A stretch of DNA of 64,000 nucleotides from an uncultured Granulosicoccus sp. Lineage in GTDB: Bacteria; Pseudomonadota; Gammaproteobacteria; Granulosicoccales; Granulosicoccaceae. The notes beneath the pieces were generated by a model that was not told the DNA's origin, did no database searches, and saw only the letters and a list, made by a program, of their open reading frames with translations. The position numbers and the translations under genes are program-made. The DNA lies in contig CANLXI010000020.1 in NCBI GenBank assembly GCA_947495035.1, positions 62,001-126,000 of the forward strand, given 5' to 3'. Each line of letters opens with the position of its first letter. Position 1 is the first letter of the stretch. Shown here piece after piece: positions 18,385-27,369 of the stretch.

Positions 18385-19155
18385 CTACCATTCGGTTGAT
18401 TGCATGGCACGTTCACGGGCTTGCAGCAGATGTTGGCGCAGTGCTGTTCGAGCCTCCTTGACCTGACCTTCACGCAGTGCCTGCAGCAACACCAGATGTT
18501 CCTTGAATGCCGGGCCGCGGCTATGGAACAATGGCGGCAGATTCAGTCTCGCCAGCAGCATCGTTGTTTCTATCTTGGCATGAGCGTCCGCCAGGGGCGT
18601 GTTGTCGAGTGCGGCGACGATGGCTCGATGAAGTTCCCGATCCAGCCGGATGCGCAGGTCCAGCTGTGCCAGTTGATCTTCACTGGACGTTGGCTTGGCA
18701 CTGACCACGGCCTCGGTTTCTCGCAGGAATCGATCGATTTCCTCGGTCGAGCAGCTCTTTGCGTAACTGCCAATGGCGTGATTCTCGATGAGTATTCGCG
18801 CATCGTAGGCCTCGGCGATGTCCTTCTGTCGCACTTCGCGTATCAGTATGCCTCTCTTCGGCAGCAGCTCGACGATGCGTTCACCCTCCAGGCGTTTGAG
18901 TGCTTCGCGTACCGATGCCAGTGAGTTCCCCGTGACGCGTGCAATCTCGCGCTGACTGATCAAACGCCCCGGACGGAACTCGCGCCGTAGCAAGGCATTC
19001 ATGAATTGCTTGTAGGCCGTCTCCCGCAAGGTCACCAATGATTCACCGGTGTCCGCCACAGATTCGATCTCGCCAGCATCAGCAACATGGTCCTCGGCAT
19101 CGTTCTGCTCATCCTGCACTTTAGTGTCGCGTGGCGTGTTCTCCACTGCCGGCAT
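18385..19155 (-). CDS. GntR-family regulator, FadR/FCD subfamily
   Basis: The N-terminal winged helix (ALLRREFRPGRLISQREIARVTGNSLASVREALKRL region) is followed by an all-helical FCD ligand domain (AYDARILIENHAIG, RLDRELHRAIVAALDN, FKEHLVLLQALREGQ). FCD regulators usually bind sugar acids or organic acids. The ATG at 19155 has AGGAG 8 bases upstream; another ATG at 19161 is too close to it. The frame stays open to 19212. A polar stretch of about 45 residues precedes the DNA-binding domain. It is divergent from the sugar-acid operon and is its probable regulator. Confidence 0.9.
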   Translation of the reverse strand: MPAVENTPRDTKVQDEQNDAEDHVADAGEIESVADTGESLVTLRETAYKQFMNALLRREFRPGRLISQREIARVTGNSLASVREALKRLEGERIVELLPKRGILIREVRQKDIAEAYDARILIENHAIGSYAKSCSTEEIDRFLRETEAVVSAKPTSSEDQLAQLDLRIRLDRELHRAIVAALDNTPLADAHAKIETTMLLARLNLPPLFHSRGPAFKEHLVLLQALREGQVKEARTALRQHLLQARERAMQSTEW

Positions 19156-19180
19156 GTTCATCACTCCTGGCTGCAATCGT

Positions 19181-19247
19181 CGTTGACAACGTGTCGATAC
19201 ATGTTGACACAAACGGGATCGATTGACATACTCAACTGAGCGCTCAG
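19181..19247. promoter_or_regulatory. promoter and candidate operators of the sugar-acid operon
   Basis: The divergent gap holds several symmetric elements. CGTTG-A-CAACG lies at 19181-19191. An imperfect 20-base palindrome with ends GTGTC and GACAC lies at 19191-19210. A perfect 12-base palindrome CTGAGCGCTCAG lies at 19236-19247. A sigma-70-like promoter fits between them: TTGACA at 19204-19209, 17 bases, then CATACT at 19227-19232. One element covers the -35 box and the other lies at the expected start site, an arrangement that suits repression by the adjacent GntR-type protein. Confidence 0.5.
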
Positions 19248-19269
19248 ATGAGATGTCAGGAAAGATTCC

Positions 19270-20442
19270 ATGTCAGAAGCAACAGAATCCCGATTCATGG
19301 GCTATTCCCGGAAGACTGGTCGGCCTGGTGTGCGCAATCATTTGCTCATTCTCAATGCCACCGGTTTGACCGAACCGACAGCACGTCGGCTGCAAGGCAT
19401 GTTGCCCGGTGCAGTACTGGCGTCCACCTCCTACGGAATGGGCTTGATCGGCTTCGATGCGCAGCGGCAGTTACAGACTCTGATCGGACTGGCCAGTAAT
19501 CCGAATGTCGGAGCAGTACTGCTCTTGAGTGCGGATCGCTTGCGTACCGAGTCCTTGGTGACGGCTCTGCGTTCGTGCGGCAAGGAAGTCGAGGCAGTCA
19601 GCTATCAGGATGTGGCACATGATGCGCTGCGCATGACCGATGAGGCCTTTCGACGAGGCGCTGCGCTGCTGCAAGGCATCTCACGGCAGCGTCGTACCCC
19701 ACAACCCCTGTCGGAGCTGGTCGTCGGCATGGAATGCGGATTGTCCGATCCGACATCCGGTATTGCTGCCAACCCGTTGATCGGTCGTATCAGCGATCGT
19801 CTCGTGGAGCAGGGGGCTTCCGTGATCGTGGGAGAGACACTCGAGTGGCTGGGTACCGAGGTGGAGCTGGCACGCCGCGGTGTTGACCAACAGACAAGCG
19901 AGGCGGTCAGTGCAGCCGTACTGAGACGTGAAGCCATGGCGCGCGAGGCGGGTATCTCGCTGATCGATATCAATCCCAATCGCGCCAATATCGAAGCCGG
20001 CTTGTCAACCATCGAAGAGAAGGCGAGTGGTTCGGTTGCCAAGAGTGGCACCTCCCCGGTGCAGGGAGTCCTGCAGTACAGTGAAGCGCCTGCAGGCAGG
20101 GGGCTGTACCTGATGGACGCACCAGCCTATACGCCTGAATCCCTGACCGGTTTCGTGGCGGCCGGGGCGCAGTTGCTGTTGTTTTCCACGGGCATCGGCA
20201 ACAGCTATGTGAGCGCCTTGGCACCGACACTGAAGCTGTCCGCCAACGAAGATACGGTCAGTCAGTTGCCGCAGCAGATCGATCTGGACTGCTCTTCTCT
20301 GATCGCCGGTACATCCACCATGAAGGCCTCTGTCGACATGTCGCTGCAGAGTCTGCTGGACATTGCATCAGGAACATTGACCTGGGGAGAAGTCGTTGGG
20401 GAAGGTGGCGAGAGTATCTCTCGATTCGGAGAGTCGCTGTGA
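19270..20442 (+). CDS. UxaA-family dehydratase, large subunit
   Basis: The 390-residue protein matches the C-terminal catalytic part of altronate/galactarate dehydratases: YSRKTGRPGVRNHLLIL near the start, VVGMECGLSDPTSGIAANPLIG in the middle and STGIGNSYVSALAPTLKLSAN near the end. Such enzymes dehydrate a sugar acid to a 2-keto-3-deoxy acid with iron. The N-terminal SAF domain is encoded separately by the next gene, which overlaps by 4 bases. AGGAAAG lies before the ATG at 19270. First gene of the operon. Confidence 0.9.
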   Translation: MSEATESRFMGYSRKTGRPGVRNHLLILNATGLTEPTARRLQGMLPGAVLASTSYGMGLIGFDAQRQLQTLIGLASNPNVGAVLLLSADRLRTESLVTALRSCGKEVEAVSYQDVAHDALRMTDEAFRRGAALLQGISRQRRTPQPLSELVVGMECGLSDPTSGIAANPLIGRISDRLVEQGASVIVGETLEWLGTEVELARRGVDQQTSEAVSAAVLRREAMAREAGISLIDINPNRANIEAGLSTIEEKASGSVAKSGTSPVQGVLQYSEAPAGRGLYLMDAPAYTPESLTGFVAAGAQLLLFSTGIGNSYVSALAPTLKLSANEDTVSQLPQQIDLDCSSLIAGTSTMKASVDMSLQSLLDIASGTLTWGEVVGEGGESISRFGESL

Positions 20443-20819
20443 ACCAGCTCCACAGGATTGACAACCATCGTACCGAGATGAGTAGACAAGCCATACGGTT
20501 GGTCGATGGCGACCATGTCGCCAACGTTCTCGACACCGTAGTTGCAGGCGATACGGTGTTCGTTCGTTCCGCGGACAGTCACGATAATACAAGTAGAGAG
20601 TCTTCGAGTTCGCCAGATTCCCAAGCAGTTGCGGTAGTGCCTGCAAATGACAGCTTGCAAGCCAGGCAGAACATCAGGAAGTTTCACAAGATTGCACTTG
20701 CCGATCTGGGTGTCGGTGAGCAGATAGTCCGGGACGGGTACGTCATCGGCATGGCCAGTCATCCCATCAAGCGTGGAGACTGGGTTCATATACATAACCT
20801 AAAGAGTCAACGAGCATGA
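20439..20819 (+). CDS. UxaA-family dehydratase, small SAF-domain subunit
   Basis: The 126-residue protein matches the N-terminal SAF domain of UxaA-type dehydratases. It has DSLQARQNIRKFHKIALADL-like residues and a terminal GMASHPIKRGDWVHIHNLKS motif. It starts with GTG inside the stop of the large subunit; GGAGAG 5 bases upstream supports that start. A later in-frame ATG at 20478 has a poorer site. A serine-rich insert (residues about 48-62) separates the halves. It should combine with the large subunit. Confidence 0.85.
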   Translation: MNQLHRIDNHRTEMSRQAIRLVDGDHVANVLDTVVAGDTVFVRSADSHDNTSRESSSSPDSQAVAVVPANDSLQARQNIRKFHKIALADLGVGEQIVRDGYVIGMASHPIKRGDWVHIHNLKSQRA

Positions 20820-21616
20820 GTGCTTCTCTACCGCGCTGCCTGGAAAAGGGACGTTTGTTTCGGCAGAAACTGAAATCCGGACAGAACCTGTCGGGTGCCT
20901 GGTCCACCCTGGGCCTGGCTCAGGCGACTGCGCTGATGGCTCGTGCCGGATTGGACTATGTACTGATCGACCTGGAGCATGGCCAGGGAGGAGTGGCGGG
21001 GCTGGCTGCGCAGGTTCAGGCATTGCTGGTCTATGACACGGCGGTGATGGTGCGTTTGCCTGATCACTCCGAGGGAGCGATCAAGCGTGTGCTGGATGCC
21101 GGAGCCAATATCATCATGGCGCCAGTCGTCGACACACCTGCACAGGCTTCGGCCATTCTGTCTGCGGCTCTGTTTGCTCCGGAGGGGAATCGTGGGGTCG
21201 CGGTTGGAGCTATCCCCGCCGCCGACCAGGGGTATCTGCCACTCGAGTACTTCGCCCATGCAAACGAGGCCACCACAGTGGTGTTCCAGATCGAGTCGCC
21301 AGAGTCGCTGGAGAACCTCGAGCGGCTGATGTCGATGGATCGCGTCGATGGCTTCTTCGTGGGGCCCAATGACCTGTCCGCCTCTCTGGGTGTCTTTCGT
21401 CGATTCGAAGACCCCGAATTCACAAGAGCGATGTCGGATATCGAAAGCACCGCAAGGCGCAAGGGCAAGGCACTGGGGTGTCTGCCGTATGCCGGAAGCG
21501 ATTCTGCCGCATTGCATGCACGGGGCATGCAACTGGCACCCGGCGGATCCGATCAGGCGTTCCTGCGCGCTGGTGCCTCCGCCATCGTCAGTCAACTGGA
21601 AACGGATAACGGGTAA
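20816..21616 (+). CDS. HpcH/HpaI-family aldolase
   Basis: The 266-residue TIM-barrel protein has the family motifs LDYVLIDLEHGQ (catalytic His), VRLPD (Arg), IESPESLENL (metal-binding Glu) and GFFVGPNDLSASLG (metal-binding Asp region). Members split 2-keto-3-deoxy sugar acids retro-aldol to pyruvate and an aldehyde. It overlaps the SAF subunit gene by 4 bases. With the dehydratases upstream and the aldehyde dehydrogenase downstream it should carry out the central cleavage. Confidence 0.92.
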   Translation: MSASLPRCLEKGRLFRQKLKSGQNLSGAWSTLGLAQATALMARAGLDYVLIDLEHGQGGVAGLAAQVQALLVYDTAVMVRLPDHSEGAIKRVLDAGANIIMAPVVDTPAQASAILSAALFAPEGNRGVAVGAIPAADQGYLPLEYFAHANEATTVVFQIESPESLENLERLMSMDRVDGFFVGPNDLSASLGVFRRFEDPEFTRAMSDIESTARRKGKALGCLPYAGSDSAALHARGMQLAPGGSDQAFLRAGASAIVSQLETDNG

Positions 21617-21621
21617 TAGCC

Positions 21622-23091
21622 ATGAAACTCCCCATGCTTCTCAACCTGGGCCAACAGCCATTGTCTGCAACCTTGCCCGTTACCGAGCGCCCTGACAACG
21701 CAGAGGTGTTCCAGAGCCATGATCCGGCTTGTCCCGAGGAAGTCGTTGCCAGCTATTGTATTGCCAGCGAGGCACAGACAGATGAGGTGCTGGATCGAGC
21801 ACAATCGGCATTTCAGGAGTGGTCTGCATTGACCGGTACGCAACGTGTCAATGCCATTGGCCGGTGGTTGGAACGAATCGAGGCGAGTACGGATGATATA
21901 GCGCTGTGCATGACTGCCGAACAGGGCAAACCACTCAGCGAGTCGTGTGCCGAGATCGGCAAGGCTCTGCGCGAGGCCCGACAGATGCTCGGCTTTGCCT
22001 CAAGTCATGCCGGATGCACCTTGCCAGGGCGAAGTCGCGGCTTCCGGAATATCATCATGCGTCGACCACACGGTATCGTGTTGGCGATTGCGCCATGGAA
22101 TTTCCCGATTCTGACACCGCTGCGGAAACTGGTACCTGCGCTTGTCACCGGCAATACGGTCGTCCTGAAGCCCAGTGAGTACAGTCCGGCGGCAGCAATC
22201 GCTCTCGTGACACTCGCTGAGGGGATCATCCCTGAAGGGGCCTTGTCACTGGTAAACGGCAAGGGCGCGGTAGCAGCGCGGCTGGTGGCAGAGGATCGAA
22301 TCAGAGCGGTGTCGTTCACCGGTTCAGTGGATACCGGACGCAAGGTGGCCGTGGCGGCAGCGGCTGGGCTGAAACCGGTGTCGCTTGAACTGGGCGGCAA
22401 GAATGCCGCCATTCTGGATGAGGTGGCGGATCCGGGGGCGGCAATGGACGCGATCGTCGGCGCCGCCTTCCAGTGTTCGGGGCAGCGATGTACCTCCATC
22501 AGTCGCGTGATATTCAGGCGACACCGACTGGATGAGGTGGTTGGCGGATTTCGTCATCGGCTGGACAAGCTGGTTGCCGGCCCTGGCCGTCAGGCCGGTA
22601 CCACGCTCGGACCCATTACCACCCCGGAACAGCTGGACAAGATAGAACGTCTGGTCAATGAAGCGATCGAAGGCGGCGCTGCATGCCTGCTGGGCGGCCA
22701 TCGTCTGTCGCCCGACGAGGCTCCGACGGGTCGTTTTTTCGCACCGACATTGCTGTTGTGCGAAGACCCATCGAACGTGGCAGTACAGGAAGAGATATTC
22801 GGGCCTGTGCTGACACTACAACCCTGTGATAGCGATGATGAGGCGCTTGCCTTGCTCAACAATTCCCGGTTCGGGCTCACCAGTGCCGTGTTTTCCGATC
22901 GGGTGCAGTTTGTCAACCGCGCGTTGTCAGAAGCGCAGTCCGGCATGATTCACATCAACCATGGCACCGTGCCTGACGACAACATGCCCTTTGTCGGTAT
23001 ACGAGATTCAGGTCTGGGTATCGGCTCGGTCGGCGCCAGTACGCTGGATTTCTATACATCCGAACATTCAGCCTATGTGGCTGGTTACTGA
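21622..23091 (+). CDS. NAD(P)-dependent aldehyde dehydrogenase
   Basis: The 489-residue protein is of normal length and has the signatures IAPWNFPILTPLRKLVPAL, VSFTGSVDTG, SLELGGKNAAI (catalytic Glu) and FQCSGQRCTS (catalytic Cys). It oxidises an aldehyde to an acid. In this operon the substrate is probably the aldehyde released by the aldolase, for example lactaldehyde or a semialdehyde. The gene follows the aldolase after 5 bases. Confidence 0.93.
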   Translation: MKLPMLLNLGQQPLSATLPVTERPDNAEVFQSHDPACPEEVVASYCIASEAQTDEVLDRAQSAFQEWSALTGTQRVNAIGRWLERIEASTDDIALCMTAEQGKPLSESCAEIGKALREARQMLGFASSHAGCTLPGRSRGFRNIIMRRPHGIVLAIAPWNFPILTPLRKLVPALVTGNTVVLKPSEYSPAAAIALVTLAEGIIPEGALSLVNGKGAVAARLVAEDRIRAVSFTGSVDTGRKVAVAAAAGLKPVSLELGGKNAAILDEVADPGAAMDAIVGAAFQCSGQRCTSISRVIFRRHRLDEVVGGFRHRLDKLVAGPGRQAGTTLGPITTPEQLDKIERLVNEAIEGGAACLLGGHRLSPDEAPTGRFFAPTLLLCEDPSNVAVQEEIFGPVLTLQPCDSDDEALALLNNSRFGLTSAVFSDRVQFVNRALSEAQSGMIHINHGTVPDDNMPFVGIRDSGLGIGSVGASTLDFYTSEHSAYVAGY

Positions 23092-23105
23092 AGAGGAGTC
23101 AAGCT

Positions 23106-24209
23106 GTGAAGATTACCGATATATCCATACGTGCCTGTCGTCATGCACCGGAAACCGAGTACAAACTGAAGGACGGTCAGCCGTTGTCCTTCGAGTTTCT
23201 GGCTTTGCACGTCGAGACCGATGAAGGCATCAGTGTCGATACGTTCGGTTTTGCCGGACGCAGCTCCATAGCCATGGGCGCAGTTGCCGAGGAGATGATC
23301 AAGCCATTCTTTCTTGGCAAGGACCCCGACTATCGGGAGCGCAACTGGCATGAGTTCCGCAAACTCAACCGCGCCTGGAACTTTGCGCCCGGGTACTCAC
23401 TGGCACCGTTCGACATTGCCACCTGGTTGCTGGCCTCAACCGCCGCGGGCCTGCCCTTGTACCGATACCTGGGAGCCTATCGGGACAGTTTGCCGATCTA
23501 TGGCAGCTCATTGACTCTGAACAGCGCCGAGGATTATGCCGCTGAAGCACTGGCGCTGAAAAATCGAAACTGGGCTGGTTACAAACTGCACCCACCAGCC
23601 GACCGTGAAATCAATTTTGCGGCACATCGAGCCTGCCGGGAAGCGGTAGGTCCTGATTTTCGATTGATGAGTGACCCCGTCGGTTCTCTGAGCTTTCATG
23701 ACAATCTGGCATTCGGACGCATGCTCGAGGAACTGGATTACTACTGGCTGGAAGAGGCGCATTACGACGAGAACATCGGCTCCATCAGAGAACTGGCACG
23801 CACGCTGGATATTCCGATCGTTGGTGGAGAGACAGCGGAGAACCATCCTGGAGGGGTCGCCGAAATGATAGCCACCCGGGCTGTGGATATCGTCCGGGCG
23901 GATGCTTCCTGGTCTGGCGGGGTGACCGGGCTGATGAAGACGGCCCATCTGGCAGAAGCCTTTGCCATGAACTGCGAAATACATACGGCAATCTACCACC
24001 CGTTGGAGCTGGTCAATCTGCATTGTGCTGCTGCCATGAAGAATACCGAGATGTTCGAGGTGCTGGTGCCGGAAGATCTGTTTGCGATCGGTCTGAAGGA
24101 GCCTATCGATGTCAGGGATGGCGTGGCCTACCTGCCGCAGGCGCCGGGTCTGGGCATCGATCTGGATTGGGATTTCATCGAGAACTGCACCTTGAAGGTC
24201 TATTCATGA
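23106..24209 (+). CDS. enolase-superfamily sugar-acid dehydratase (MR/MLE group)
   Basis: The 367-residue protein has the capping domain plus modified TIM barrel of the mandelate-racemase group. Likely metal ligands are the Asp in LMSDPVG, the Glu in WLEEAHYD and the Glu in VGGETAEN. A His in IHTAIYHP is a likely acid/base. The usual KxK motif on the second strand reads KLH (GYKLHPP). It starts with GTG at 23106, with GAGGAG 8 bases upstream. It probably dehydrates an aldonic acid such as a fuconate- or rhamnonate-like compound. Confidence 0.88.
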   Translation: MKITDISIRACRHAPETEYKLKDGQPLSFEFLALHVETDEGISVDTFGFAGRSSIAMGAVAEEMIKPFFLGKDPDYRERNWHEFRKLNRAWNFAPGYSLAPFDIATWLLASTAAGLPLYRYLGAYRDSLPIYGSSLTLNSAEDYAAEALALKNRNWAGYKLHPPADREINFAAHRACREAVGPDFRLMSDPVGSLSFHDNLAFGRMLEELDYYWLEEAHYDENIGSIRELARTLDIPIVGGETAENHPGGVAEMIATRAVDIVRADASWSGGVTGLMKTAHLAEAFAMNCEIHTAIYHPLELVNLHCAAAMKNTEMFEVLVPEDLFAIGLKEPIDVRDGVAYLPQAPGLGIDLDWDFIENCTLKVYS

Positions 24210-25090
24210 GCGAGCAGACTCGACGTGCCATGACCAGGTCAAAACCCTGGTTGCGGGAAGCCACCCGAGTGCGACTCATTCGACTGAGTCTGTATCTGGC
24301 TCTGACGCTGGCGGTAATCGTTGTCACCTTTCCCGTGTTGTGGATGCTGTCTGTCTCGTTCAAACCGACAACAGACACCTTTTCCCTGCCGCCGCAGCTG
24401 ATTCCGGAAAACTTCCGGATTGACGGTTATATCAAGGTGCTGCAGAACGAGACATTCCGCACCTTCATCGTCAATAGTTACCTGATAGGTCTGGCGGTGA
24501 CATTCCTGTCGTTGATCATCGGTACCCTGGCCGCCTTTGCATTTTCGCGATACCGCTTTTTCGGTGATCAGGCTGCCAAACTGTTCGTCATTGCAACCCA
24601 GATGGTTCCTACCATCACACTGTTGATCCCGTTCTTCGGTGTGATTGTCTGGCTACGACTGTATGACACGCATCTGGGGTTGATAGTCACCTATCTGACC
24701 TTCGGCCTGCCGTACGCGATCATCATGATGAATGCGTATCTGAACACGATTCCGAAGGACTTCGATGAGGCGGCGATCATCGATGGATGTTCGCCATTCA
24801 GAGTCCTGTTCAGCGTACTGCTTCCCATGGCCACGCCAGGGCTCATTTCCACAGCCGTATACACCTTTCTGCTGTCGTGGAACGAGTTTCTGTTTGCCCT
24901 TGCATTGACGCGCAGCACGGAAATACGAACGGTGCCCGTCGGCATTTCGATGCTGGTTGGTGAGTTCGGTCTGAAATGGGACGAGATGATGGCCTTCTCG
25001 GTCATCGGCTCCGTGCCAGTCTTGCTGTTGTTCATGTTCGTTCAACGCTACGTCGTATCAGGCCTGTCGGCTGGCGGCGTGAAGGGTTGA
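24206..25090 (+). CDS. sugar ABC transporter permease (MalG-like)
   Basis: The 294-residue permease has six helices. The N-terminal part has VVTFPVLWMLSVSFKP and the cytoplasmic coupling loop has IPKDFDEAAIIDGCSPFRVLFSVLLPMATPG. The ATG overlaps the dehydratase stop by 4 bases. It is encoded before the binding protein, whereas the second permease and the ATPase come after it. Confidence 0.95.
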   Translation: MSEQTRRAMTRSKPWLREATRVRLIRLSLYLALTLAVIVVTFPVLWMLSVSFKPTTDTFSLPPQLIPENFRIDGYIKVLQNETFRTFIVNSYLIGLAVTFLSLIIGTLAAFAFSRYRFFGDQAAKLFVIATQMVPTITLLIPFFGVIVWLRLYDTHLGLIVTYLTFGLPYAIIMMNAYLNTIPKDFDEAAIIDGCSPFRVLFSVLLPMATPGLISTAVYTFLLSWNEFLFALALTRSTEIRTVPVGISMLVGEFGLKWDEMMAFSVIGSVPVLLLFMFVQRYVVSGLSAGGVKG

Positions 25091-25128
25091 ATTCCACACC
25101 AGGTAATACCACTCGAGGAGAACACTAG

Positions 25129-26370
25129 ATGAAACCGAAGATGAAAGGCATTGTCGCCTCTGTGCTGCTGGCACTGGGCAGTCAGGCACATGCAGCAACG
25201 CAGATCGAATGGCTGCAATGGTTTGCCGCTGAGCAGAATGCGGATTTCTATGACGCCATCGTGGAAGAATTCGAGGCGGAAAATCCGGATATCAAGGTAA
25301 AACTGGTGACGCAGCCGTTCGGTAAGGTTCGAGAGAGTATCGTCACCAACAGGGCCATCGGCGTGGGGTCGGATGTGCTGGGTCTGAACATGCCCTGGAC
25401 GTCGGAGTTTCTGGACATGAACATTCTCGAACCTCTGGATGACTATCTGGCGCGTGACGACAATGACTTCGAGGTCGAGCGACTGGTACAGGCACCGATC
25501 GGGAAGATCGATGGTAGTACCTGGATGGTGCCACTCAATGCGTTTCCATTTGTCATGCATGTCAACCGTGGGCTGCTGCAACGGGCCGGGTTCGACAAGG
25601 CACCGGGAAACTGGGAGGAGCTGATGAGCATGGCCACGGCGATATCCGCGCTGGAAGAGGGGTTGTCAGGCCTGGGCATGCCGTTTTCATCACAGCCGCC
25701 CGCCAATGGCCCCATCCTGACCTTTCTGCCCTTGCTGTACACAGCTGGCGGCAGAATCGTTGATGGTACCAGCCCCGATTTCGACAACCCGGAAGTCGTC
25801 AAGACACTGACTTTCCTGCAAGAGCTCAATGACAGCGGAGCCCTGGCACCCGGAGCGGCTTCTCGAACCGGTGGCGTGGACCTGGAAGAATTCATTGCCG
25901 GGCGCACCGGCTTCCTGATATCACCGGCAGTGCACGCTCGCGCCATTGTGGCTCGCAATCCGAAACTCGATTACGAGCTGGTTCGTGTTCCCGTGCTGAG
26001 CACCGAGGCTTACCGGGTACATGGTTGGGAATTGGGTTTGGCAGCGGATTCAAGGCACAAGGAGGAAGCGTGGAAGTTCATCTCGTTTCTGATGTCAACC
26101 GATGTCAATGGACGCATGGCGGCCGCTGCCAGCGCTCTGCCGGGGAACCTCGATGCACTGGGTGAGGACACGGGCGAAGACCCGATCTTCACGGCGCAAC
26201 GCTCCATTCTCGAGGACGACGAGTCCGTGGAAGAGTTGAGGCAGGCACCCAAGACCGTTGCCAGCTGGTCTGTCATGACCGAAGAAATGCAGTCGATGCT
26301 GGCTGGAAATCAGACACCTCAGGAAACGGCAAGTCGAGTTCAGGCTCGATGGCTCGAATTGCTGAAGTAA
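25129..26370 (+). CDS. sugar ABC transporter binding protein (family 1)
   Basis: The 413-residue protein has a Sec signal peptide (about 23 residues, ending SQAHA) and a MalE/UgpB-like fold. It begins TQIEWLQWFAAEQNADFYDAIVEEFE-like and has FKGKVRES-type and VHGWELGLAADS segments. It captures a sugar or sugar derivative in the periplasm. A hairpin lies between this gene and the next permease. Confidence 0.93.
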   Translation: MKPKMKGIVASVLLALGSQAHAATQIEWLQWFAAEQNADFYDAIVEEFEAENPDIKVKLVTQPFGKVRESIVTNRAIGVGSDVLGLNMPWTSEFLDMNILEPLDDYLARDDNDFEVERLVQAPIGKIDGSTWMVPLNAFPFVMHVNRGLLQRAGFDKAPGNWEELMSMATAISALEEGLSGLGMPFSSQPPANGPILTFLPLLYTAGGRIVDGTSPDFDNPEVVKTLTFLQELNDSGALAPGAASRTGGVDLEEFIAGRTGFLISPAVHARAIVARNPKLDYELVRVPVLSTEAYRVHGWELGLAADSRHKEEAWKFISFLMSTDVNGRMAAAASALPGNLDALGEDTGEDPIFTAQRSILEDDESVEELRQAPKTVASWSVMTEEMQSMLAGNQTPQETASRVQARWLELLK

Positions 26371-26384
26371 TCGTCGGCGACTGT

Positions 26385-26415
26385 CTGGAGAGAGGCAGCT
26401 CCGTGCTCTCTCCAG
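26385..26415 (+). promoter_or_regulatory. RNA hairpin between binding protein and permease genes
   Basis: CTGGAGAGAG (26385-26394) and CTCTCTCCAG (26406-26415) form a perfect 10-base-pair stem with an 11-base loop in an 88-base gap inside the operon. Such elements can protect the upstream message and lower read-through, so that the binding protein exceeds the membrane subunits. No T-run follows. Confidence 0.55.
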
Positions 26416-26458
26416 CAGGTCGTGCATTCCGTAACCGTACACCGAGTGAATACATAGC

Positions 26459-27340
26459 GTGATACTGAAATTGTTACGTCAGGCAACGCCCTACTGGTTT
26501 CTGTTGCCGGGGCTGTTCATCCTGGGAACCCTGCTGTCCGTGCCCTTGTACAAGGTCATCGAGTACAGCCTGTATGACAATGTCATCATCGAACCGGACC
26601 CGACGTTCGTCGGGCTGCAGAACTATTCGGACATGCTGGGTGACAGCGGCTACTGGAGTGCCTTGTTCAACACGGCGGTCTTCACCATCGGATCGGTTCT
26701 GGGGCATCTGCTTGTCGGCACCATTCTCGCCATGCTGGTCAATGCCGATATCCACCCAAGGGCTCGTACCATCTTTCGTTCCCTGCTGATTCTGCCGTGG
26801 ATCTTCACAGCCGTTGTCGTCGCCTTGAACTGGCAATTGCTGCTCAACCCGTTTGGCGTTGTCAACTACGCCTTGCAGTCAATCGGTCTGGTCAATGAAC
26901 CCCTGGACTGGCTGGGTGATCCCGATCTGGCCATGTGGTCTCTGCTGATCATTTCCACCTGGCGAGGTTACCCCTTCATCATGGTGAGTTTCCTCAGTGG
27001 CCTGCAGTCCATTCCCAGCGAATTGTACGAAGCTGCAGATATCGATGGTGCAAATTTTTTCCACAAGTTCTGGCATGTGACCGTGCCGCAGCTCAAACCG
27101 GTCATCTATGGTGTCGCATTGCTCGACCTGATCTGGACCTTTCAGCTGTTTCCACTGGTCTGGCTGACCACCGGTGGCGGACCCGGACGCTCCACGGAAG
27201 TATTGTCAACGTTGACCTATCGTCTGGCCTTCGTCGATTTCCAGTTCAGCCGTGCCTCCACGGCTGCGGTCACGATATTGGGGATTTCCGCCATCTTCAC
27301 CATGTTGTATCTGATCAATGAATCACGTAACCGAGCGTGA
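26459..27340 (+). CDS. sugar ABC transporter permease (MalF-like)
   Basis: The 293-residue permease has six helices and the coupling loop IPSELYEAADIDGANFFHKFWHVTVPQLKP. It starts with GTG at 26459. It pairs with the MalG-like permease encoded upstream of the binding protein. Confidence 0.93.
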   Translation: MILKLLRQATPYWFLLPGLFILGTLLSVPLYKVIEYSLYDNVIIEPDPTFVGLQNYSDMLGDSGYWSALFNTAVFTIGSVLGHLLVGTILAMLVNADIHPRARTIFRSLLILPWIFTAVVVALNWQLLLNPFGVVNYALQSIGLVNEPLDWLGDPDLAMWSLLIISTWRGYPFIMVSFLSGLQSIPSELYEAADIDGANFFHKFWHVTVPQLKPVIYGVALLDLIWTFQLFPLVWLTTGGGPGRSTEVLSTLTYRLAFVDFQFSRASTAAVTILGISAIFTMLYLINESRNRA

Positions 27341-27369
27341 ACAATCCAGTAGCCTGAGCATCAAACAGT

